A DNA stretch of 64,000 nucleotides from Clostridium sp. C8-1-8 (GTDB lineage Bacteria > Bacillota > Clostridia > Clostridiales > Clostridiaceae). The position numbers were made by a program, and so were the translations under genes. The stretch is from NCBI RefSeq assembly GCF_009928445.1, contig NZ_JAABNO010000010.1, positions 117,463-181,462 on the forward strand. Reading direction: 5' to 3'. The notes beneath the pieces are model-generated. The model was not told where the DNA came from. It searched no databases and worked only from the letters and a program-made list of their open reading frames with translations. Position 1 is the first letter of the stretch. Each line of letters begins with the position of its first letter. Shown here piece by piece: positions 56,558-64,000 of the stretch.

Positions 56558-56600
56558 CTCAAAAGGAATGGATACCGTATTTGTTATTAAAGTGTATTTA

Positions 56601-56640
56601 ATACTTTCCATGGAGGTTGTATCTATGGAAAGTATTTTTG
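56601..56640 (+). terminator. Terminator of the DISARM-like operon
   Basis: ATACTTTCCAT (56601-56611) and ATGGAAAGTAT (56625-56635) form a perfect 11-bp stem followed by TTTTG, 43 bases after the operon's last stop codon. The right arm also contains the ATG of the methylase remnant, and its GGAGG ribosome binding site overlaps the left arm and the loop. Confidence 0.75.
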
Positions 56641-56840
56641 ATTTGGAGAAAACTACATTATGGAGCTTTGAAGAATGTGGTAATTGAAAAACGCATAAGT
56701 GATATTATTGGGGCAATTGGAGTCATTATATGTCAAGTAATGTCATTGTAAAATACAGCAAGAATGGAGATTTAATTTTAAATTAATTTTTCGGATGCGG
56801 GTAAACTGAATTAAAGGGATTATTGCTAAAAGGAAGAATT
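56625..56840 (+). pseudogene. DNA methyltransferase 5' remnant, related to the gene at 59520
   Basis: The frame starts after GGAGGTTGTATCT: ESIFDLEKTTLWSFEECGN, then a stop, then KTHK, GNWSHYMSSNVIVKYSKNGD and LILN, FFGCG in shifted or interrupted frames. This lines up with the N-terminus of the methylase at 59520 (RERFDLETKTLWSFKQRGDW, GNWSPFVPRNVILRYSKEDD, LILDQFLGSGTT). The S-adenosylmethionine motif is already degraded and nothing after it remains. It is a second, dead copy of that methylase type, directly behind the DISARM-like operon. Confidence 0.75.
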
Positions 56841-57067
56841 ATCGGTTGATTTTGTGAGAAAAAAAACACATAGAAAGCCTAGGTTCTAACGAGAATGTGA
56901 GCAGATTTTAAACACAACTTGCTTGTTTTAAGTCAAAAAATAGTTTTACGATAAAATGTTAGTGTAATAAATGTATAATAGTCTTTTGTTTTGATAAGAA
57001 ATGTTTTGCTGCCTATTACATGAAATTTGATGCATTGCACATATCATCTTAATTGACAAACACCGAT

Positions 57068-57683
57068 CATAAGGCAGATTTTGAACTACTTGTTATGAGG
57101 ATTTTAGGAAAATAATTCTCAAATAAACTAGATTGGACTATGCCACGTCTTATTTGTGTTGCCGCTGATTTTACAAAATACGATGAGTATGCTGTAAAAC
57201 AAATAAACAGGAACATTGACCTTGTTAGATATAAAAGATTTGGAAAAGAGTTATTGATGCTTGATTTAATAAATTCAAATGTAGTAAATACGATAAAAGA
57301 TGCTGTGGATCAGCAGTTAACTAAGCAGAGTACATATAAAACATTTGTAGAGCAGCTACAAAGCACAAGTGAGAAACTAAGGAGGCTGTTACCCCATTAG
57401 GGATTATATTTTAGCTCTAGGTGATGATGCTACAGAAAACAATCTGAAATTATATAGTGCTTTCAAAAAGATAAAAAATATAATTTGTGTGGAAGTTAGA
57501 ATGAAAAGCATAATGTTGTATCTAAGAATTAATCCATATGAAGTTGCTTTAGAAGGTGGATTTTCACGAGATGTTAGAAATATTGGTCATTGGGGTACGG
57601 GAGAGTTAGAAACTACAGTAAAGAATGTTGAGGACTTTGAAAAAGCAAAAGAATATATTAATAAGGCTTATGAGATAAATTAA
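57068..57683 (+). pseudogene. DUF5655-type nuclease-like protein, 5'-truncated and frameshifted
   Basis: Read in pieces: HKADFELLVMRILGK, a TAA at 57112, FSNKLDWTMPRLICVAADF, TKYDEYAVKQINRNIDLVRY, KRFGKELLMLDL, a frame change near 57390, then DYILALGDDATENNLKLYSA and KNIICVEV, INPYEVALEGGFSRDVRNIG, HWGTGELETTVKNVEDFEKA. The order matches proteins with a PD-(D/E)XK-like N-terminal part and a C-terminal DUF5655 domain. The N-terminus is missing, with one stop and one frameshift. Two residual frames (57140-57400 and 57489-57683) could encode fragments but not the whole. Confidence 0.75.
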
Positions 57684-57716
57684 CTGAAAAAATATTATAG
57701 GATAAGAGGGCGTAAT

Positions 57717-58244
57717 ATGTTGCTTAAAACAGAAAACTTAAATGTTGATGGAAACAGAAAAGAGATAAGAGAAGAAGTAATAAAAAAATTTTTAAACGAA
57801 GAGCCGGGGACTGGAATTGGAGAGAATTGTTCAAGGTATAGATATGATGTTGAAGAAACAAGTGATGGTTCAAAGGTATACTTAAGAAGACCTGCTCCAT
57901 TAAATAAAGGTGTAGATTTTGAGGTGCATGTTGAAAATGTGCGATTTAGAGAAAAGGGAAAGGTTCATATGCCAAGTCGTTCAAATATTATACAGGATTT
58001 AATAGATAAGAAAGACCACAATTATGGTGAATATAAAAAGGTAATGAATATTATTAATAAATTGTATAATTGTAAAATAGTTAAAGAAGCAGAATATAGA
58101 AATATTAAATTTGATATAGAACATTCAATAGAAGCAATATTAAAATCAATAAAGTGGTTATTTATAGAACAAGATGTTACTTATTGGAACTTGAGTGGAC
58201 GAGCTATGTTATATTCAAAATTAAGAAAAGAAAATTTATGCTAA
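57717..58244 (+). CDS. Hypothetical protein upstream of restriction-modification genes
   Basis: A 175-residue soluble protein starting MLLKTENLNVDGNRKEIREE after GGATAAGAGGGCGTAAT. Notable segments are EEPGTGIGENCSRYRYDVEE, SDGSKVYLRRPAPLNKGVDF and a helical second half (KWLFIEQDVTYWNLSGRAML). I cannot assign a family. Its position before a zinc-ribbon protein and a MutH-type endonuclease suggests a restriction-modification accessory role, but that is context only. No terminator was seen in the 195 bases before the next gene. Confidence 0.55.
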   Translation: MLLKTENLNVDGNRKEIREEVIKKFLNEEPGTGIGENCSRYRYDVEETSDGSKVYLRRPAPLNKGVDFEVHVENVRFREKGKVHMPSRSNIIQDLIDKKDHNYGEYKKVMNIINKLYNCKIVKEAEYRNIKFDIEHSIEAILKSIKWLFIEQDVTYWNLSGRAMLYSKLRKENLC

Positions 58245-58439
58245 GTTAAGTAAAAAGTCATAATATAAGTATAGTTACTACGCCTTGTACTAGGTTAGAA
58301 ACATAGTTATTTTAATGGTGTAATTTTGCTTAAATAAATTTAAGAATAGCAATTATTAGTATAAAGAATGTATAAAATTAAATGAGTATATTGTATTATA
58401 TTACATATAATTAAAATTTAAGACAAGGAGGAGAATCAT

Positions 58440-58691
58440 ATGTCAAATTGTAAAATATGTGGAAGGCCATTAAACGAATCTCAATGGAGAGAAGAGAGAA
58501 ATTATAAATCATGTCCTAATTGTTCGAAAGAAAATGGACAGGAACATGTTTATTATGAATATCCAGAACATTTTGGAACAACTGATGCAAGAATAACATC
58601 AGTAAATCCAGATGGAGCACAAAGCCATTGTGCTGTTTGCAGAGGTAGAGCAAAAGTTCAGGGCAATAGAAGGTTATGCAGTGAATTTTAA
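58440..58691 (+). CDS. Small zinc-ribbon protein
   Basis: An 83-residue protein after a strong ribosome binding site (AAGGAGGAGAATCAT). It has three CxxC pairs (CKICGRPL, CPNCSKEN, CAVCRGRA) plus a final Cys, enough for one or two zinc ribbons, with a short acidic/aromatic linker (EHVYYEYPEHFGTTDARITS). No membrane segment. It converges on the MutH-type nuclease gene, the two sharing a bidirectional terminator. A nucleic-acid-binding helper for the adjacent restriction system is a guess. Confidence 0.6.
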   Translation: MSNCKICGRPLNESQWREERNYKSCPNCSKENGQEHVYYEYPEHFGTTDARITSVNPDGAQSHCAVCRGRAKVQGNRRLCSEF

Positions 58692-58710
58692 AATGATAAA
58701 AATTAACAAA

Positions 58711-58745
58711 AAAACTATCTAATAAAGTTTAGATAGTTTTTTGTT
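58711..58745. terminator. Bidirectional terminator between convergent genes
   Basis: AAAACTATCTA (58711-58721) and TAGATAGTTTT (58730-58740) form a perfect stem with T-runs on the plus strand and A-runs (T on the minus strand) on the left. It serves the zinc-ribbon gene and the minus-strand endonuclease. Confidence 0.85.
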
Positions 58746-58749
58746 TTTT

Positions 58750-59400
58750 CTATTTTATATTTACAATATATTTCATAAATTCTTTCTTGAAATAGAAAGC
58801 GTGATTTTTATTAGAAACTTCTTTAGCATAAACATCTGAATAAATGGGATGATAAGGTTTTGAATCTTTACTACGAACTTGAATGTATTCACCATTTGAT
58901 GTGTGAATAAAGCCATCATTGCTAGTTTTAATATGTTCATTAAGTTGATGACAAATAGAATAATAATCTTTCTCTAATTGGAACTTTAAATCGTGGAATT
59001 TATTATCATCTAGATTTACATGGACACAAGGTAAAAACATCCATTCAGAAGGAGGACCAACCTTACTTATTGGAACGTAGAGCAAATTATTAATCTTCTT
59101 ATACAGTTTACTCTCATAAAAATCTTTTTCTGTTAATAACTCATCGATCATCGTTGAAATTTGAGTAATAAACATTGTTTCTAACGGCTTTCCCAAAGTA
59201 TCACATTTATTTGTTTTGAGTTCACCATCTTCAAAATCCAAATTTGTATTTGATAAATTTAGGCCTAAAGTCATTTCTAATAGTTGTCCACTTTTACCCT
59301 TGTTTTTTATAATATCAGTCATTTGTTCTTGTTTTAAAACTTGTCCGAATTTTTTACCAGCTAAAGCATTCAATAGTTTTTTAGCTTCATCTAATTTCAT
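58750..59400 (-). CDS. MutH/Sau3AI-family restriction endonuclease
   Basis: A 216-residue endonuclease of the MutH/Sau3AI family, whose characterised members act at GATC. The catalytic region is complete: SGQLLEMTLGL (Glu 42), then LDFEDGELKTNKCDTLGKPL (D58-x-E60-x-K62) followed by ETMF, as in MutH (D-x-E-x-K with the downstream G-P-ET motif). Length is like MutH (about 229) and unlike the two-domain Sau3AI (about 490), so it is a single-domain form. The ATG at 59400 was chosen because AGGAGAAATACT precedes it; the longer start at 59415 lacks a site. It is divergent from the methylase at 59520, with a 119-base shared promoter region, as in many type II restriction pairs. A mismatch-repair role is unlikely in a Firmicute. 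Confidence 0.85.
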   Translation of the reverse strand: MKLDEAKKLLNALAGKKFGQVLKQEQMTDIIKNKGKSGQLLEMTLGLNLSNTNLDFEDGELKTNKCDTLGKPLETMFITQISTMIDELLTEKDFYESKLYKKINNLLYVPISKVGPPSEWMFLPCVHVNLDDNKFHDLKFQLEKDYYSICHQLNEHIKTSNDGFIHTSNGEYIQVRSKDSKPYHPIYSDVYAKEVSNKNHAFYFKKEFMKYIVNIK

Positions 59401-59519
59401 AGTATTTCTCCTCATAGTAGCTATTTTTTTATAAATACACTACCAATTATACAAGTAATAGCAGTAAATGTATATAAAATACAGATGTTGACTAAGATTA
59501 TTAAGTAAGAGGTGAGAAA

Positions 59520-60236
59520 ATGAGAGAGAGATTTGATTTAGAAACAAAAACTTTGTGGAGTTTTAAACAAAGAGGTGATTGGGAAACACATAAGGGAGAT
59601 TATCCAGGAAATTGGAGTCCGTTTGTTCCGAGAAATGTTATTTTAAGATATTCAAAAGAGGATGATTTAATATTGGATCAATTCTTGGGAAGTGGAACTA
59701 CTCTTATTGAAGCAAAGTTATTAAATAGAAGGGGGATTGGATGTGATGTTAATCGCAAAGCACTGGAATTGGCAAGAAATAGGATTGACGGTGCAAAAGG
59801 GGAACGATCTACTCAATTAGTAAATTGTGATGCCAAAAATTTGGCCTTTTTAAATAATGAATCAATAGATTTAATATGTACACATCCACCTTATTCTTAT
59901 ATCATAAAGTACAGTAAGAATATTGCTGAAGATTTATCTTTGTTAAGTATAGATGATTTTTATGAAAGTATGATGTTAGCTTCAAAAGAAGCTTTTCGGG
60001 TTTTAAAAGATGGAAAATACTGTGCAGTTATGATGGGAGACATAAGAAAAAATGGTTGCGTAATTCCATTAGGATTTAACATTATGAATATATTTTTAAG
60101 TCAAGGGTTTAAACTGAAAGAAATAATAGTAAAGGAACAACATAATTGTAGTTCTACAAAGTATTGGGAGCAAATAAGTTTGAAAAGAAACTTTTATCTT
60201 TTAGCACATGAGTATTTATTTATTTTCTTTAAATAA
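59520..60236 (+). CDS. Type II DNA methyltransferase (N4-C or N6-A class)
   Basis: A 238-residue amino-methyltransferase. The S-adenosylmethionine motif ILDQFLGSGTTLIEAK (near 51-66) and RGIGCDVNRKALELARNRI precede the catalytic motif LICTHPPYSYIIKYS (near 118-132), where HPPY replaces the usual D/N/S-PPY. Motifs VLKDGKYCAVMMGDIRKNG and the C-terminal KEIIVKEQHNCSST ... LLAHEYLFIFFK are as in this family. Motif order I then IV is of the alpha/gamma-like type. It should protect the site cut by the divergent MutH-type endonuclease. The ATG follows AAGAGGTGAGAAA. A dead relative of the N-terminus lies at 56625. The 37-base gap to the next start frame suggests it also leads the following methylase genes. 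Confidence 0.85.
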   Translation: MRERFDLETKTLWSFKQRGDWETHKGDYPGNWSPFVPRNVILRYSKEDDLILDQFLGSGTTLIEAKLLNRRGIGCDVNRKALELARNRIDGAKGERSTQLVNCDAKNLAFLNNESIDLICTHPPYSYIIKYSKNIAEDLSLLSIDDFYESMMLASKEAFRVLKDGKYCAVMMGDIRKNGCVIPLGFNIMNIFLSQGFKLKEIIVKEQHNCSSTKYWEQISLKRNFYLLAHEYLFIFFK

Positions 60237-60306
60237 TGGCTGGATTTATTTCTAAATATCTTTATAATATAGTGTGGATGATACTAGTTATAAAGGTGAT
60301 GATGTT

Positions 60307-61083
60307 TTGAAATATATAAAAGAAAATAATTATAAGCTATCACTAGGCGATTGTATTAAGGAATTAAGGAAAGTTGAGAGTAAATCAGTAGATATGATAT
60401 TTGCAGACCCACCATATAAGCTAAGCAATGATGGGATAACGTGTAAGTCTGGGAAGATGGAAAGTGTAAATAAGGGAAGCTGGGATAAATCTTTAGGCGT
60501 TGAACTTGATTACAAATTTAATGTGAAGTGGTTGAAGGCTTGTGATAGAGTTTTGAAGGATGAAGGAAGTATGTGGATATCTGGAACATATCATATTATT
60601 CATTCGATAGCTTTTGCATTACAGAAAATGGACTATTACATAATAAATGAAATTACTTGGGTAAAACCTAATGCTGCACCAAATATGGGATGTAGATGTT
60701 TTACTGCGAGTCAAGAAACAGTGCTTTGGGTAAAAAAAAATAAGAAGGCAAAACATGTTTTTAATTATCAATTTATGAAAGAAATAAATGGTGGTAAGCA
60801 GATGAGAAGTGTATGGGAAATACCAACAACCCCTAAGAGAGAAAAGAAGTATGGATATCATCCTACCCAAAAGCCAGAAGCACTATTGTATAGATGCATA
60901 ATGTCTAGTACTAATGCTCAAGATATAATTTTAGATCCATTTTGTGGTTCTGGAACTACAGGTGTAGTAGCAATAAGAAATGGAAGAAGTTTCATTGGAA
61001 TTGACATAAATGAAGAGTATTTATTTTTAACTAAAGAAAGAATAAAAAGAGCTTTAGAGGAGGACAAAAATAATGGAAACTAA
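60307..61083 (+). CDS. DpnA/MboIB-like DNA adenine methyltransferase
   Basis: A 258-residue beta-class adenine-N6 methyltransferase. The catalytic motif comes first (VDMIFADPPYKLSNDGI, near 30), followed by WVKPNAAPNMGCRCFTASQE, YHPTQKPEALLYRCIMSSTN and, near the end, DIILDPFCGSGTTGVVAIRN (motif I), GRSFIGIDINEEY. This order and the wording match the second methylase of DpnII/MboI systems (DpnA), which methylates GATC, also on single-stranded DNA. I chose TTG 60307 because AAAGGTGATGATG lies just upstream and the family starts near here; a GTG at 60274 is in frame. Its last 11 bases overlap the Dam-DpnII fusion gene, so the two are translationally coupled. Confidence 0.88.
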   Translation: MKYIKENNYKLSLGDCIKELRKVESKSVDMIFADPPYKLSNDGITCKSGKMESVNKGSWDKSLGVELDYKFNVKWLKACDRVLKDEGSMWISGTYHIIHSIAFALQKMDYYIINEITWVKPNAAPNMGCRCFTASQETVLWVKKNKKAKHVFNYQFMKEINGGKQMRSVWEIPTTPKREKKYGYHPTQKPEALLYRCIMSSTNAQDIILDPFCGSGTTGVVAIRNGRSFIGIDINEEYLFLTKERIKRALEEDKNNGN

Positions 61084-62887
61084 TGTTAAACCATTTTTAA
61101 AATGGGCTGGTGGAAAAACTCAGCTATTACCACAGATTATAGAAAGGCTACCAACCGATTTTCATAAGAAAAGACGCTACGTTGAACCGTTTATTGGCGC
61201 AGGAGCTGTATTTTTTTATTTGATAAGTAATAATTGTTTTGATGAATATGTTATTAATGATATTAATAGCAAGTTGATTAATTTATATAAGGTAATGAGA
61301 GAAAATTGTGACGAATTATTAGGAGAACTAAGAGCTCTTAAAGAGCAGTACATGACCTTAGGTGAAATGGAAAAAAAAGAACAATTTTATTATGAAATAA
61401 GAGATGAATTTAATGAGAATGAAAGTTCGTGTGTTCGCATGGGAGCACTATTTATATTTTTAAATAAAACATGCTTTAACGGTCTTTATAGAGAGAATTT
61501 AAAAGGTAATTTCAATGTGCCATTTGGGAAACATAATTCACCAAGCATATATGAAGAGACAGATATAAGATTAGTATCTAAGTTACTTGGGAGTAAAAAT
61601 AATAAAGGCGAATATAGAGTTGAGATATTAAATACATCTTTTGAAAATTTAAAAGAGTATATAGATGAAAATACATTTGTTTATTTTGACCCTCCTTACA
61701 GACCAGTGACAGCTGGAGGGTTTAACTCATATAGCAAAAGTAGTTTTAATGATGATAGTCAAATTAAGCTAAGAGATTTCTATTTAGACTGTGACAAAAA
61801 AGGTGCAAGGTTAATGCAGAGTAATTCTGATCCTAGAGTATTGGATAAGGATGATGATTTTTTTGATTCATTATATAAAGGGTTTATAGTTAAGAGGGTA
61901 AGTGCAAGTAGGATGATAAATAGTAAGGGGAGCGGAAGAGGCGCTATTACTGAATTACTTATAACAAATTATGGCGAGGAGGAGAGAAAGATGGGCGTTA
62001 GTTATGAAAAAAATGCTCAAACATTTGACTATTTATTGAGCACTTTAAAGGATTCAATTAAAGGATGGGAATATTTTGTTAATTGGGATAAGGTTAATAC
62101 TAATGTAAAAGATATTGAAATACAATTGAACATATTGAATTACCTTATTGGAAAAGAAAATATTGAAGACGAGGCAAGATACTTAATTTCAAAGCATCCA
62201 GAAGTAATTTCTGCTATTCCAATTTTAGTTGCATGTAGAGAGAAGAATTTCCAAATAATATCTTCGGATGAAGTTGATATGTTTAAGAGTAAAAATTATT
62301 TATTTCACGATAATAAAAGTATATCTAGTGAGCAAATAGATGATATTGTTGAATTTATGTCTGAAACTAAGGTATTAGAAATATTTTCCAATAAGACTAT
62401 CAAGAATGTGGTGGACTATGTATTTGGTGTTGAAGTTGGGCTTGATAGTAATGGGAGAAAAAATCGTTCAGGACATGCTATGGAAGATATGGTAGAGAAA
62501 TTTGTTTCTAAGATATGTAAGGATACAGGATATAATTACTTAAAGGAAGCTACTCCAAGTGCTATAAAAAGTGAATGGGGCTACAATGTAACTGTGGATA
62601 AATCAGCAAGAAGATTTGATTTTGCAATAAATACTGGAAATAAGCTCTATTTGATAGAGACAAATTATTATGGTGGTGGTGGTTCTAAACTTAAGGCTAC
62701 TGCTGGTGAATATAAAACTCTTTATGATGTCATTAAAGAAGATGGGCATGAATTTATATGGATAACAGATGGTAAGGGATGGTTGACAGCGAATAGACCG
62801 TTAGAGGAAACATTTTATCATAATAAATATATAATGAATTTAACGATGTTAGAGCAAGGATTATTAAATGATATATTGAAAGGCTAG
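61073..62887 (+). CDS. Dam-type methylase fused to DpnII-type restriction endonuclease
   Basis: A 604-residue single frame. Residues 1-305 are a D12-class GATC adenine methylase: KPFLKWAGGKTQLLPQIIER, VEPFIGAGAVFFYLISN, FNVPFGKHNSPSIYE and TFVYFDPPYRPVTAGGF (DPPY near 204). Residues about 307-604 are a DpnII/MboI-type endonuclease: QTFDYLLSTLKDSIKGWEYF, VVDYVFGVEVGLDSNGRKNR then SGHAMEDMV (near 445-470), ARRFDFAINTGNKLYLIETN, GGGGSKLKATAGEY and EFIWITDGKGWLTANRPLEE. In DpnII the order is separate dpnM, dpnA, dpnB; here M and R are one polypeptide. At the join GGCGAGGAGGAGAGAAAG precedes an in-frame ATG (61991, Met307), a full ribosome binding site, so a free 298-residue endonuclease may also be made. 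The gene starts after GAGGAGG. Confidence 0.92.
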   Translation: METNVKPFLKWAGGKTQLLPQIIERLPTDFHKKRRYVEPFIGAGAVFFYLISNNCFDEYVINDINSKLINLYKVMRENCDELLGELRALKEQYMTLGEMEKKEQFYYEIRDEFNENESSCVRMGALFIFLNKTCFNGLYRENLKGNFNVPFGKHNSPSIYEETDIRLVSKLLGSKNNKGEYRVEILNTSFENLKEYIDENTFVYFDPPYRPVTAGGFNSYSKSSFNDDSQIKLRDFYLDCDKKGARLMQSNSDPRVLDKDDDFFDSLYKGFIVKRVSASRMINSKGSGRGAITELLITNYGEEERKMGVSYEKNAQTFDYLLSTLKDSIKGWEYFVNWDKVNTNVKDIEIQLNILNYLIGKENIEDEARYLISKHPEVISAIPILVACREKNFQIISSDEVDMFKSKNYLFHDNKSISSEQIDDIVEFMSETKVLEIFSNKTIKNVVDYVFGVEVGLDSNGRKNRSGHAMEDMVEKFVSKICKDTGYNYLKEATPSAIKSEWGYNVTVDKSARRFDFAINTGNKLYLIETNYYGGGGSKLKATAGEYKTLYDVIKEDGHEFIWITDGKGWLTANRPLEETFYHNKYIMNLTMLEQGLLNDILKG

Positions 62888-63050
62888 ATTAGTACAGCAT
62901 TTGCGAGGCTTAAAAGATAATTTGTATATTTAGAGGAAACGCAGGTTTTTATACCATACCTGAAGAATTATTTTGTAGTGCATAATAATTTTGTATAAAT
63001 TAGTTTAGAAGAATTGTTGTTTCTTGAAAAATCACCATAGGATAATGATA

Positions 63051-64000
63051 TGCTCCCCTTAAAGTAGACAGTGCAAATATTAAAATTACACTTAAGCGGC
63101 TAAAGCCCTAAATTCCATTGGGCTAAGGCCGTTTAAGTTTTTTTGCAACCTTTTATTATTATAGAAGTTTATATATTCATCAATTGCAATGGAAAGAGAA
63201 TTATATGTATGATATTTGTTTAAATAGTATTTCTCACATTTTAGAATGCCCCAAAATGCTTCCATTGGTCCATTATCTATACATCTGCCAACACGTGACA
63301 TACTTTGTGTAATTCCAGCTGTAACTATTTTACGTTTAAATCCATATGAAGTATATTGAAATCCACGATCACTATGAATCATTGGGCTTGCGCTGGGCAA
63401 AGCTGCCAAAGTAATATCTAAAGTCTTAAAAACAAGATCATTATTGTTAGAATGTCCAAGTACATATGCAACAATGGATTTATCATGAAGATCCAATATA
63501 GCACTTAAATATGCTTTTTGAGAGTTACCGTACTTAAGTTCAGTAACATCTGTAACCCACTTTTCATTTAACTTATTAGCGCCAAACTCACGGTTCAGAA
63601 GGTTTTCTGCTACGTGCTGAGGAGTTGATTTTATATAATGTTTCCTTTTTCTTCGAATTACAGACTGCAACGATGAAAGTTTAATAAGTCTATAGATACG
63701 TTTAAAATTAAACTGTTTATTCAATCTACGCTTTAAGTTCATAGTCGTTTTACGATAGCCGTAGATTCCATCTACTTCCCAATAAATTTTAATGATCTCT
63801 TTAGTTAATATCTTATTCTCCATATCTACTTTAGAATCCTCGCGATTTAACAATTTATAGTATGAAGCACGTGAAATCTTAGCTATATCACACAACATCG
63901 ATATAGAAAACTTATCTTTTTTTATGAAGCTCAGATATTACGACATGTAAATGTTAATATGAAAGTGCATAAAAGTTCCAACATCAAAATGTAGGAATTT
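63051..64000 (-). mobile_element. IS3-family (IS150-like) insertion sequence, partial
   Basis: The element end is probably at 63051, where TGCTCCCCTTAAAGTAGACA resembles the terminal repeat of IS150-group elements, just beyond the transposase stop. The transposase B gene fills 63092-63898. About 100 bases upstream remain in the window, and they show stops in all frames reading into B, so the A gene is outside the window or damaged. The 62888-63050 stretch holds nothing I can identify. Confidence 0.75.
63092..63898 (-). CDS. IS3-family transposase (OrfB, integrase catalytic domain)
   Basis: A 268-residue DDE integrase-type protein. The N-terminal HTH_21-like segment (MLCDIAKISRASYYKLLNRE, then IYWEVDGIYGYRKTTMNLKR) is typical of OrfB. 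The catalytic residues lie in WVTDVTELKYGNSQKAYLSA (D), PMIHSDRGFQYTSYGFKRKI (D) and RCIDNGPMEAFWGILKCEKY (E). LGLSPMEFR-like ending (NGLSPMEFRALAA) is also typical. Upstream in the same frame ISFKDKK-type residues continue for about ten codons, and a run of seven A residues lies there, as at frameshift sites of this family, though OrfA itself is not visible. OrfB alone may be inactive. Confidence 0.92.
   Translation of the reverse strand: MLCDIAKISRASYYKLLNREDSKVDMENKILTKEIIKIYWEVDGIYGYRKTTMNLKRRLNKQFNFKRIYRLIKLSSLQSVIRRKRKHYIKSTPQHVAENLLNREFGANKLNEKWVTDVTELKYGNSQKAYLSAILDLHDKSIVAYVLGHSNNNDLVFKTLDITLAALPSASPMIHSDRGFQYTSYGFKRKIVTAGITQSMSRVGRCIDNGPMEAFWGILKCEKYYLNKYHTYNSLSIAIDEYINFYNNKRLQKNLNGLSPMEFRALAA

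Noticed and set aside
17806..62887. Reading the entire helicase-rich region as one prophage
   Set aside because: No capsid, terminase, portal, tail or lysis gene is present; the single recombinase is a broken large serine integrase.
1..64000. CRISPR arrays, tRNA and rRNA genes
   Set aside because: No regularly spaced 24-40 bp repeats with unique spacers and no cas genes were seen; no tRNA-like GGTTCGA(A/T)(T/C)C with acceptor stem or rRNA core was recognised by eye.

Overview
The window looks like chromosome from a low-GC Firmicute close to Clostridium. It is strongly AT-rich, has AGGAGG-type ribosome binding sites, and uses TTG and GTG starts often. Its gene content fits too: an RRNPP peptide-pheromone regulator, a dCache chemoreceptor, and IS30, IS66 and IS1595 relatives of clostridial type. 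No rRNA, tRNA or CRISPR array was seen.

Bases 1-17.4 kb are ordinary accessory chromosome. A chemoreceptor gene runs off the left edge. It is followed by an RRNPP regulator with a tiny secreted pheromone precursor and a perfect operator-like palindrome between them, a VOC protein, a heterodimeric ABC exporter, a phosphotransferase-like protein that has lost an expected Asp, a GNAT acetyltransferase, an Rpn-type nuclease, a HAM1-like protein and an IS30 element. Between these lie mosaic gene fragments (GNAT joined to ABC, GNAT joined to rpn, an IS1595 remnant), which show repeated illegitimate recombination.

Bases 17.8-30.3 kb hold a SWIM/SNF2 helicase, a FliB-like protein, a phospholipase D-type nuclease fused to a helicase and DUF3427, a MazG-like pyrophosphohydrolase and an ABC-2 exporter.

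Bases 30.4-62.9 kb form a dense defense island. It contains a 1969-residue helicase with transglutaminase-like, DUF4011 and Vsr-like domains (plus a decayed partial duplicate), McrB with a probable EVE/PUA-like insertion, McrC, and a nuclease-helicase. A recombinase pseudogene and a truncated group II intron follow. Next is a compact four-gene operon: SF1 helicase, DrmA-like helicase, DrmB-like DUF1998 protein and NERD-helicase. The island ends with two restriction-modification loci of GATC-cutting families: a MutH/Sau3AI-type nuclease divergent from a methylase, then a DpnA-like methylase followed by a Dam methylase fused in frame to a DpnII-type endonuclease. An IS3-family element closes the window.

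The most interesting candidates are the DISARM-like operon without its own methylase (47.75-56.56 kb), the Dam-DpnII fusion with an internal ribosome binding site and start, the pheromone/regulator pair, and a 43-bp noncoding element that sits about 270 bp upstream of two different defense genes.
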